Positions 38,983 through 48,200 of a stretch of DNA of 64,000 nt are shown one piece after another. A model generated the notes under the pieces. It saw nothing but the letters and a program-made list of their open reading frames with translations, searched no databases and was not told where the DNA came from. Location of the stretch: NCBI GenBank assembly GCA_039105265.1, contig JAPFFF010000050.1, forward strand, positions 496,001 through 560,000, read 5' to 3'. The stretch comes from Tritrichomonas musculus (taxonomy: Eukaryota > Parabasalia > Tritrichomonadida > Tritrichomonadidae). Within the stretch, counting starts at the first letter, position 1. Each line of letters begins with the position of its first letter. A program made the translations under genes and the position numbers.

Positions 38983-40878
38983 TCAATCAGTCCTTTCAAT
39001 CAGTCCTTTCAATGATGAAGGAATCATTATAAGCATGGAGCTTTGGCACCCTCTAAAAGATGACTTAGAAATTGATTGCATTTGCGATTCTTCAGATATT
39101 TCAATTACATTAAGATTATAGCAGTACCAAAATGCATCTTTGCATATTTTTGTCACACTGCGTGGAATAGAAATATCTTCTATATCTGAAAAAAAAAATG
39201 CACATCTTTCAATTGTTTGTAAGTTGGAATCCGTTGGAATTTCGATTTTTCTTAGTTTGTTACAACAGGAAAATGCACGTTCACATATTTTTGTTACACT
39301 GCGTGGAATAGAAATTTCTTCGATTTTTGATTCCGAAAATGAATATGATCCAATGATTTTGATATTTCGTGGAAGATGAATTTCTTTGATGTCACGACGT
39401 ACAAATAGAAGTTTGTCAAATTCTGTGTCGTTTTGATTACTCTTGCCAATGAGGTATTTGTCTTCTTTGAATATGAATTGACCATTGGATGGTGAAATTA
39501 TAATTCGTTTCAATTCTCGTGTATCATTACACCAAAATTCTTTCAATTCAATCAAACTTTTTGGGAAATATATTTCTTCAATATTTGAATATAAAAATGC
39601 ATTTCCTTCAATTGTTTGTAAGTTAGAATTGTTTGGAATTTCAACTTTTCTTAGATTTCTACAACAGGAAAAGGCACTTTCACATATTTTTGTCACACTG
39701 CGTGGAATATAAATTTCTTCAATATTTGATTCTAAAAATGCATTTTCTTCAATTGTTTGTAAGTTAGAATTCTTTGGAATTTCAACTTTTCTTAGATTTA
39801 TACAACAGGAAAAGGCACTTTCACATATTTTTGTCACTCTGTATGGAATATAAATTTCTTCAATATTTGATTCTAAAAATGCAAATTTTCCAATTGCTTG
39901 TAAGTTAGAATTCTTTGGAATTTCAACTTTTCTTAGATTTCTACAATTGGAAAATGCACATTCACATATTTTTGTCACACTGCGTGGAATAGAAATATCT
40001 TCTATATCTGAAAATAAAAATGCAAATCTTTCAATTGTTTGTAAGTTGGAATCCGTTGGAATTTCGATTTTTCTTAGTTTGTAACAACAGGAAAATGCAC
40101 GTTCACATATTTTTGTTACACTGCGTGGAATAGAAATTTCTTCGATTTTTGATTCCGAAAATGAATATGATCCAATGATTTTGATATTTCGTGGAATAGA
40201 AAATTCTTTGATGTCACGACGTACAAATAGAAGTTTGTCAAATTCTGTGTCGTTTTGATTACTCTTGCCAATGAGGTATTTGTCTTCTTTGAATATGAAT
40301 TGACCATTGGATGGTGAAATTATAATTCGTGTCAAATTTCGTGTACCACTACACCATCCTTCTTTCAATTCAATCAAACTTTTTGGAAAATATATTTCTT
40401 CAATATTTGAATATAAAAATGCATTTCCATGAATTGTGCTGACTGCTGAATCTTCTACAAATTTGATTATTAATGGTTCGCGTAAAATGTGGCAACTAAA
40501 ACATATGCTAGTAATCAAATAATCATCATTTTTATATTTGACATTTCGTGGAATAACAATATCATTCAATTGTTGGTTGAATCCATAAAATGATGCTGTT
40601 TTATTTGTTTTGTCGATTTTAATTAAATAATTTTCGGAATCATCTTCAATTGTTTCACTGAGTAAAATTTTTATTAATTCAAGGTCCCCAACTTGGCATG
40701 CATAATGCAATTGATATTCAATTTTTTGGTATTCTTCTTCTGAATTGAGCTCGTTATGATTTCTGAAAATATCAAGAATTCTTTCCTTCTTATCTTTTGA
40801 TGACTCTGTATTCATGTCTGCTTCAAAGTTTTCAATTGGGATCTCAAATATGGTGCAATCAAATACTTTCTTTTGCAT
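38983..40878 (-). CDS. Ankyrin-like N-terminus fused to BspA-type LRR_5 repeats
   Basis: 631 residues. Residues 50-75 hold one ankyrin-like repeat (QLHYACQVGDLELIKILLSE). From about 85 on there are LRR_5 units arranged as 46-residue pairs (SIPRSVTKICERAFSCC.KLRKIEIP then DSNLQTIERFAF). A module with the SPSNGQFIFKEDKYLIGKSN segment occurs twice, 274 codons apart, and is almost identical at DNA level. There is no signal peptide or membrane anchor, so it is probably intracellular. It resembles the gene at 32209 in its modules. Two short tandem copies of CAATCAGTCCTTTCAAT at the 3' end encode part of the tail. Confidence 0.9.
   Translation of the reverse strand: MQKKVFDCTIFEIPIENFEADMNTESSKDKKERILDIFRNHNELNSEEEYQKIEYQLHYACQVGDLELIKILLSETIEDDSENYLIKIDKTNKTASFYGFNQQLNDIVIPRNVKYKNDDYLITSICFSCHILREPLIIKFVEDSAVSTIHGNAFLYSNIEEIYFPKSLIELKEGWCSGTRNLTRIIISPSNGQFIFKEDKYLIGKSNQNDTEFDKLLFVRRDIKEFSIPRNIKIIGSYSFSESKIEEISIPRSVTKICERAFSCCYKLRKIEIPTDSNLQTIERFAFLFSDIEDISIPRSVTKICECAFSNCRNLRKVEIPKNSNLQAIGKFAFLESNIEEIYIPYRVTKICESAFSCCINLRKVEIPKNSNLQTIEENAFLESNIEEIYIPRSVTKICESAFSCCRNLRKVEIPNNSNLQTIEGNAFLYSNIEEIYFPKSLIELKEFWCNDTRELKRIIISPSNGQFIFKEDKYLIGKSNQNDTEFDKLLFVRRDIKEIHLPRNIKIIGSYSFSESKIEEISIPRSVTKICERAFSCCNKLRKIEIPTDSNLQTIERCAFFFSDIEDISIPRSVTKICKDAFWYCYNLNVIEISEESQMQSISKSSFRGCQSSMLIMIPSSLKGLIERTD
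39140..40320. repeat. 822-bp-period internal duplication in the ankyrin/LRR gene
   Basis: About 340 bp near 39140-39490 recur almost unchanged near 39962-40320 (for example TTGGAATCCGTTGGAATTTC and the stretch around TCACGACGTACAAATAGAAG). The offset is 822 bp, exactly 274 codons, so the frame is kept. Shorter 138-bp units between them are also similar. This indicates recent unequal exchange or slippage within the LRR array. Confidence 0.88.
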
Positions 40879-41817
40879 GAGTAAACTTTGAACAAACTTC
40901 AGTCAAAATTTGATAATTTTATTTATTTTGCTCGTTATTCAATTTTGAAAGATTAAAAATAATTTATATTCAATTTTTTTTTATAATCTTTTCGGAGTGT
41001 TTGCTTGGTTTCTATTAAAATAGAATTCACTGCAAATATTTATTTTTTTTTTTTTGATAAATGGAATCTTGGTGAATCAATAATCTTCATCTCAGCGAAT
41101 TTGAATGATACATCATTATTTCGAAGGTATAGTAATTAATACTAAACAAATATTAGTTTTTGCCTGACAAAATAATTTTACCTATCATAGAAGTTGAGAT
41201 ATCATCTAGAGTGAAATATTTGAATAATAATGTTTATTCAATGATAACTCCGATTTTAAAAAGTCAAAAGACCAAATGAAGTTGCTTTTAAAAACAAAAT
41301 TATCCCAATTCTTTATTAAGAACACAACTATATGTCAGATTAATTGAGCATTTTTATCTCAAGCCCAGAAATGAAAAGCATTGATAAATAAATCTTTGGG
41401 AGCATTATCGGTGTTCATATGTCATAATACCAGAACGTAAAAAACTGCCACCAAATCTTTGTTTTTAAAATTAACCTAAATAATAATGGTTTTGATGTTG
41501 GAAAACATTATATAAAAGCCAAAACATAATTTGAAAAAGCAGTCAAACCTTAAATTTTCATTTATAATAATAATTATTTAAATGATAGGTTATAAGTTAT
41601 CTGTAAAAAATAAATTATTTGAATTTAAAAGAAATTTTTTCCTAAAAAATGAAAAGTAGTAAATCACAAATCTTCAAAGTCCGAGATAAACTCTATAATT
41701 TATTTTTTTACAAATCTATAAACCGTTTAGTTTCACAATTTATTATAAGAAATAAAAAAAAAATTGAATAAAAATAATAAAATTCAATAAACAACAATTC
41801 AAATTGATAATAAATAA
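40879..41817. other. AT-rich divergent intergenic region
   Basis: Between the divergent ankyrin/LRR and gp210-like genes. No relic or RNA gene was recognised. TCA-containing words occur shortly before the ATG at 41818, but none gives a convincing initiator. Confidence 0.45.
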
Positions 41818-43230
41818 ATGATTTGGATTTTATTTGCGTTTTCTTTTAGTACTGTTAAGGTATCTGATATTGATGTCAGACTTCCTATATATTGTGAGAA
41901 AGAAGGAGTACGTCCTTATAAATTGGTTACTTTTCATTCACCTGACGTAGAATTTCAACCTGAAAATGGCGATCTTATTGATGTAGAAGTCGTTTCACGT
42001 GATTCTTCATCAACAGTTATTAATATTTCAGTCAAATACAGCGATAATCAGCCAATTACAACCAACATTAGAGCAAAATTTATGGATGAAGGAACTTCGA
42101 ATTTTCCTGTTTACATTGATTTAATTCACCACATCTCCATAATTCCAAGCTCAGATTCCATATGTGTTTATCATTTATCTCCAATTCAAGTCCGCGCCTT
42201 TAATTCAAAAGGAGATGCATTTTCCTCACTCAGCGGAATTCAAATTGAATGGTCAACAAACACCCCAGATGAATCCTTTACACTTTTCCTACCAGACGAT
42301 CCTGCTCTAAAGACCTTCTATAAAGAAATTCCATCTAATTATGTTATTATTAAAGGAGAAAAAAACTGCTATGCAAATTTGACCTGTAAATTGACCAATC
42401 AAGCTGTTAAAGAAGCCACATATCCTCTCAAATTCAATTCACCTGTAATTTTCTATCCCGAGGAACTTTACATTACACAAAGAGCTGAAGTAGTCCTCAA
42501 TTTGTTCTATGGAAGATTGGATGACAATTTGGTCGAACCAATCAAGCTTGTTAACATGACAACGGAAGGTGATTTCTACACTTTTGAGTCGGATTCGCCA
42601 AGCGTTGTCGAAGTCTTAGAGACAGGAAAAGTGGCAACGCATGACTTCGGAACAGCAACGATAACCGCCACCGATAAAAGAGGACTCGCAAAACCTGCAA
42701 AAACGGTTTTGCACGTTATTTATCCAGACAGTTACAAGTGGGACGAGCAGTGGATAAAACCGTCCGAAGAGCCTGACATATCAAACATAACAATCTACTA
42801 TCAAAATAACGTTGTAACTTTTTCAACCAACTGTCCAATTAGCCTCTTAAAAAGTTGGGAGAATATTGGTACAAACATCGTCAACGGAACTTTTCGTTCA
42901 ATAAATTATACTGTCCATGGAGTGGTGCACACCTGCCCGCAGCCACTCATCGATAGGCGCCAAATTAACGTATATCTTGATGGGGCCAAATATCAATTCA
43001 AAATTATGGGAGGTTCTGGATATTTCGACTTTGAGTATGACAGCTCATTGATAAAAATCGAAAATGATAATCAAGATAAAATCGTGGAAAGAGAAAATGG
43101 TTACGTTTTATCATCATATTCCATTTCTGCAATTAAAGAAGGAAAAGGAGTTATTAAGATAATTGACCAAAAAATTAATGATTATACATTAGAATTGGAG
43201 TTTGATTCATTAAAATCATCTGATTTATAG
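41818..43230 (+). CDS. gp210/Nup210-like lumenal Ig-fold protein, short form
   Basis: 470 residues. The N-terminus (MIWILFAFSF) is a short signal peptide. Residues 100-146 (YIDLIHHISIIP, then SPIQVRAFNSKGDAFSSLSG and IQIEWS) match, from memory, the start of vertebrate nuclear-pore glycoprotein gp210 (VDLIHDIQIV, KIQALDSEGNTFSTLAGL, FEW). Later segments fit successive Ig-like/BIG2 domains (VVEVLETGKVATHDFGTATITA near 260-290; MGGSGYFDFEY from 397, compare GGSGNFTW). gp210 has about 1900 residues with one membrane span and a short pore-side tail. Here the frame stops after the first few Ig domains, with no transmembrane segment and no continuation downstream. Several N-glycosylation sequons fit an ER/perinuclear lumen location. 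It could be a truncated paralogue, a soluble partner of a full-length gene elsewhere, or a broken gene. Confidence 0.65.
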   Translation: MIWILFAFSFSTVKVSDIDVRLPIYCEKEGVRPYKLVTFHSPDVEFQPENGDLIDVEVVSRDSSSTVINISVKYSDNQPITTNIRAKFMDEGTSNFPVYIDLIHHISIIPSSDSICVYHLSPIQVRAFNSKGDAFSSLSGIQIEWSTNTPDESFTLFLPDDPALKTFYKEIPSNYVIIKGEKNCYANLTCKLTNQAVKEATYPLKFNSPVIFYPEELYITQRAEVVLNLFYGRLDDNLVEPIKLVNMTTEGDFYTFESDSPSVVEVLETGKVATHDFGTATITATDKRGLAKPAKTVLHVIYPDSYKWDEQWIKPSEEPDISNITIYYQNNVVTFSTNCPISLLKSWENIGTNIVNGTFRSINYTVHGVVHTCPQPLIDRRQINVYLDGAKYQFKIMGGSGYFDFEYDSSLIKIENDNQDKIVERENGYVLSSYSISAIKEGKGVIKIIDQKINDYTLELEFDSLKSSDL

Positions 43231-43590
43231 TTAAAATTAATATGATATAATTATCAATATTTTTTTTTTTTTTAGTTGAAATTTAAAAAAGCATTCTTTG
43301 AATTTGATACTGTAAGAACTGAACTACTAAACTATATTTCATTTTTTTATCTTAGTATTTATTGTTTAAAATCAAAAATCAGATGAATTGTCAACATATG
43401 TAAATAAAGTTTCATTAGAATTGATTAATAATGTTTTTGTTTTTATTGGTAAAAAAATTATTTATCCATCTTACTCAAAACTAACCTAAAAAAAAAAAAA
43501 AGAAAGTATTCAAATGAAATCATATCATTCAATTCCAATATTCAATTTTGAATAGATAATACAAAACTAATTAAGAAAGTGTTAACCATT
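43231..43590. other. Intergenic spacer downstream of the gp210-like gene
   Basis: AT-rich with T13 and A14 tracts. I looked for a continuation of gp210 Ig domains or a membrane segment in all plus-strand frames and saw none. Confidence 0.5.
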
Positions 43591-43596
43591 TCACTT
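43591..43596 (+). promoter_or_regulatory. Inr-like core promoter of the Myb gene
   Basis: TCACTT (in TCACTTTTTG) lies 28 bases before the ATG at 43619. It fits the TCA-Y-W initiator consensus of trichomonads. Confidence 0.4.
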
Positions 43597-43618
43597 TTTG
43601 TATCATCATATAAAAAAA

Positions 43619-44371
43619 ATGTTTCACAAATCTAATTTCATATTTTTTTATATGTATCCGATATCAGGTGTGAATAATACTTTTGCAGCGTATCAATTTA
43701 ATCCCAATTTTTATAGGTTTTATTCATTTTCAAGTATGAAAAATGTTCCACATTCAAATCAAACCAACAATTTACAACAAATGTCATATCCAAAAAAATT
43801 TTATACACTTCCACACATAAACAATAAATATAAAAAAGCAAAAGGAAAGAAAGAAGATCAAAAAACAGAAGATTCAAAAGAAAATCTACATAGAAAAAAA
43901 TTCACAGCCGAAGAAGATAAAAAACTTAAATTAATTGTTGAACAAATTGGGAATAGAAATTGGTTACAAATTGCTGAACATATGCCTGGAAGAACAGGAA
44001 GGTAATGTCGTGATAGATATCAAAACTATCTTCTTCCCGGATTTTTTGGAGGCCAATGGAGCAACCAAGAAGATGAATTACTTATTTCAAAATACTTAGA
44101 AATAGGTTCAAGGTGGTCGAAAATGGCTCAATTCTTTAAAAATAGAAATGCTAATTCATTGAAAAACAGATGGAATTACTACATATCTAAGCATTTAGAT
44201 GAATATTTAATTAGACCCAAAAGAATAGACAAGCCAATTATTCCTAATCAAGAATCAATTTTTAAAATAGAAACAATAAAAGATAATAATATGAGTTCAT
44301 CATCTTTGTCATTGATTGATTTTGAACAAGATAATGGAAATGAAGAATTCAACTTTAAAGTTGAATTTTGA
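43619..44371 (+). pseudogene. Two-repeat Myb-like DNA-binding protein with one in-frame stop
   Basis: Translation from the ATG at 43619 gives an N-terminal linker, a basic stretch (KYKKAKGKKED) and the first Myb repeat (KKFTAEEDKKLKLIVEQIG, NWLQIAEHMPGRTGR). A TAA at 44003-44005 follows, and the same frame continues with CRDRYQNYLLPGFFGGQWSNQEDELL, the second repeat (SRWSKMAQFFKNRNANSLKNRW) and an acidic tail. In trichomonad Myb proteins the residue at the stop is a conserved Gln (GRT.RQCR.R), so one C-to-T change explains the break. No GT-AG intron removes it. Related Myb factors bind core promoters in Trichomonas. It is a very young pseudogene, a polymorphism, a read-through gene or an assembly error. 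Confidence 0.88.
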
Positions 44372-45256
44372 AAAAATTACATAAATAAAAAATATTTCAT
44401 GCAAAACGCAATTTTATTTGATAAATAAAAAGGAAATAATCTAGTAATACGTTTTATCTATCATAATTAATGAATTAGTGTATATCTTAATCACTTTGAC
44501 TTTTTAAAATGGTCCTTCTGACTTTTCTTTATTTACATTAGAGTTCATTTTGAACTGTGAAATAAAAAAAAAAAAAAAAAAAACAATCAAATCTTTTTTT
44601 TTATTATTTATTTTTTAATTTGTATTAGATGCAAGATTAGCAGTTTTACAATCTGATATCGAGATTATCGATTATTTGTTAAATTTAATAGCAATTACTG
44701 AAATCTTAAGAACTTATACATATTCATCTTCTTTATGATTATTACTTATTAATTAAAATATTAATATATATTGTAAAACGTATTTTTGTTATAATATTAT
44801 TAATATAGTGATATATTATTAAGATAATAAGGAAATAAATTAAAGTATTTTCTGAAAATCCTAAAAATGCATTTAAAATCATCTTATTCATTATATTAAT
44901 AATTCTTTTTGATTTTATAAATTAAATAAATAATATAGATGTTGTTTAATATAAAATTTTAAGTCATTACTATATTTTAATCTAAGTTAAAAGTAATTTA
45001 TCTGAAAATTTTGGAATGTTTCTTTTTATTCTTAAATTTATAAAAATTTGCCAAATATTATATATTATAATAAATATATTTATATTATAAATTAATAATA
45101 AAAAATAAAATTAACTTTGCATAAAAAACATTCTCTTGAATTTCAAGATATAAATAATATATTAGAAAAAATATAAAATATAATGGAGATAACTTGACGA
45201 TCAAAAAATATTCAAATTTCTGTTTTGAGAAAGCATTATTTTTTTATTCGCTTGCA
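44372..45256. other. Long AT-rich spacer
   Basis: Extremely AT-rich, with an A18 tract around 44566 and TATTAATATA words. No coding relic, RNA gene or clear initiator before 45257. Confidence 0.5.
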
Positions 45257-48200
45257 ATGTTTAAAAAACTAGCTGAATTTCAAAAAGGTTTTAATAATCA
45301 TCGAATTCAATTCCCAATACCATGCCAAGATTTTACTTGTTATTTTTACAAAGAAATAAGTCAAATGGATTATCTACAAAATTTACTGAATAATTCAGAA
45401 ATCATTATAATAGATAATGTAGGGGAGCATAATGATAAATTTTATATTATTTTCATCGATAAAGCAATTATCTTTATAAAAGATTGTGATATCAAGTTAT
45501 TTTTAAATTTAATTTTAAATTTAAGAAATAATTCTATCATTTCTACGTCTAAAAGAGTAAAAGAAGAAACTTTATCCCATGAACCACGACTTTCTTTTTC
45601 AGATGCCAGTGATGAAAATGACATAACCATTCAAAGCTTCTCAAAAAAAATTTTAGCAGGTAGTAATGGACGAATGAATGACATAGAAATATGTAAATTG
45701 ATTTTGCCTTCTTTCTCAGCATATTTTATCAATAAAAGTTATAAAAAACTAGAAGAAAATAAAATCAGTAAAACCAAAATTGAAATAAACGAGCTAAAAG
45801 ATGATGAATATATATATTTACGCTCTTTGGGACAAAGTGGATCATCAAAGGTTGATTTAATTTATCATATTAAGCTTGGACAGTTATTCGCTCTCAAGTG
45901 GTTCTACGGACCAGAGAGTGAAAAATTATTTCAACGCGAACTAAAAAATTATGAAAGAATTTGTCATCCATCTTTGCCTCGTTTTTATGGTAAAATTACA
46001 AAAGGAGGAAATCTATGCTTAATAACCGAGTACATCAGAGGCAAAACTTTAGCCAAAATAGATACAAAGAATCTTGAACAAAGAGAAAAAATCAATTTTA
46101 TATTTCAAATAATGTTTATTATTGAGTATCTCCAAAATGAAGGGTTGATTTACCGAGATTTAAAGCCAAACAATTTCATTGTTGATGAAGAGAAACGAGT
46201 GATTCTGATTGATTTTGATAGAATGATTGGATTAGATGAACAGCAAAATCCAGAAGAAGATTCAACGAAAGATTTGGGTAATATATACTCAGCGCCTGAG
46301 GTTAGATATGGAACAATCAAAAATTATACATATTCAGAAGATGTTTATTCACTTGGTCTTCTCATTTATTATTTTTTCTTTGAAGAAATTCAAAAAAGCA
46401 TAAAAGTATTTAACAATCAGAAAGAAGAAGAGAAATCAAAACCGATTTTTTATCAGTTTTATAAACTTTTAGACAAATATGGAAAATTGAGAGAAATTTA
46501 CACTTTGTGTACTCATGAAGATCCATTAAAAAGACCAAAAATCACGATACTGATAGATGATTTTTATGACATTGCTTCACAATTCAACCCAATTGTTGTA
46601 AAATGCTTTGATCTTATTGAAATTTCAAACAATTATAACAAAGATAAGTATTTTCCATATTGGACACTTTTTTTTGAATTTAATAGATGCGAATTTCAAG
46701 AGCATCTTAAAATGTTTTATTCAAATGAAAATATAAATCCGAATATAAGAAAATATATTCAAAAATATTCAGAATATTTAAACATAAATCATCTAATTTC
46801 TCAATTTTTCCTTGGGATTGAATACTATCCAGAGAGTTATTTTACTAAGAACAAAAATAAAATTATTCACTTCTTTTTCAACACAGAAAATACTGATAAT
46901 TCAAAACTGCTATTCTGTCTTGGGATATTTTATTATGAAGGTAAATATATTTCGAGAGATATCAACCAAGCGATTCATTATTTAACACTCGCTGCAAATC
47001 AAAATAATGCAATAGCACTATATAATCTAGGGAAAATTTATACAGAAGGTAAATATATTTCGAGAGATATCAACAAAGCGATTCATTATTTAACGCTCGC
47101 TGCAGATCAAAATTATGCAATGGCACAAAATAATCTTGGACATATTTATTATGAAGGTAAATATATTTCGAGAGATATCAACAAAGCGATTCATTATTTA
47201 ACACTCGCTGCAAATCATAATTATGCAGAAGCACAAAGCAATCTCGGAAATATTTATTATGAAGGTAAATATATTTCGAGAGATATCAATAAAGCGATTC
47301 ATTATTTAACACTCGCTGCAAATCAAAATAATGCAGAAGCACAAACTATTCTCGGAAATATTTATTATGAAGGTAAATATATTTCGAGAGATATCAATAA
47401 AGCGATTCATTATTTAACACTCGCTGCAAATCAAGATTATGTAGAAGCACAAACTATTCTCGGAAATATTTATTATGAAGGTAAATATATTTCAAGAGAT
47501 ATCGATAAAGGGATTCGTTATTTAGCACTCGCTGCAAAACAAAATTATGCAATAGCACTATATAATCTTGGGATAATTTATACAGAAGGTAAATATATTT
47601 CGAGAGATATCAACAAAGCGATTCATTGTTTAACACTCGCTGCAAATCAAAATGATGCAATGGCACAAACTATTCTCGGAAATATTTATTCAGAAGGTAA
47701 ATATATTTCGAGAGATATCAATAGAGCGATTCATTATTTAACACTCGCTGCAGATCAAAATGATTCGACAGCACAAACTATTCTCAGTTCTATTTATTAT
47801 GAAGGTAAATATATTTCGAGAGATATCAATAAAGCGATTCATTATTTAACACTCGCTGCAAATCAAAATTATGCAGCAGCACAAATTAATCTCGGAAATA
47901 TTTATTATGAAGGCAAATATATTTCGAGAGATATCAATAAAGTGATTCATTATTTAACACTCGCTGCAAATCAAAATTATGTAGAAGCACAAAATAATCT
48001 CGGTTTTATTTATTATGACGGTAAATACATTTCGAGAGATATCAACAAAGGGATTCATTATTTAACACTCGCTGCAAATCATAATTATGCAATAACACAA
48101 AATAAACTCGGTTCTATTTATTATGAAGGTAAATATATTTCGAGAGATATCAACAAAGCGATTCATTATTTAACACTCGCTGCAAATCAAAATTATGCAA

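Noticed and set aside
43985-44040. Intron explaining the TAA in the Myb gene
   Set aside because: AGGTAATG looks like a donor, but coding similarity resumes at the very next codon, and no trichomonad-type branch/acceptor (ACTAACACACAG) follows.
43619-44371. Genetic code change (TAA = Gln) across the genome
   Set aside because: Other genes here end normally at TAA with no protein-like continuation, for example both BspA copies and the kinase-Sel1 gene. A local mutation is simpler.
45194-45256. Longer start for the kinase-Sel1 protein
   Set aside because: The codon at 45194 is TTG. The first ATG in frame is at 45257.
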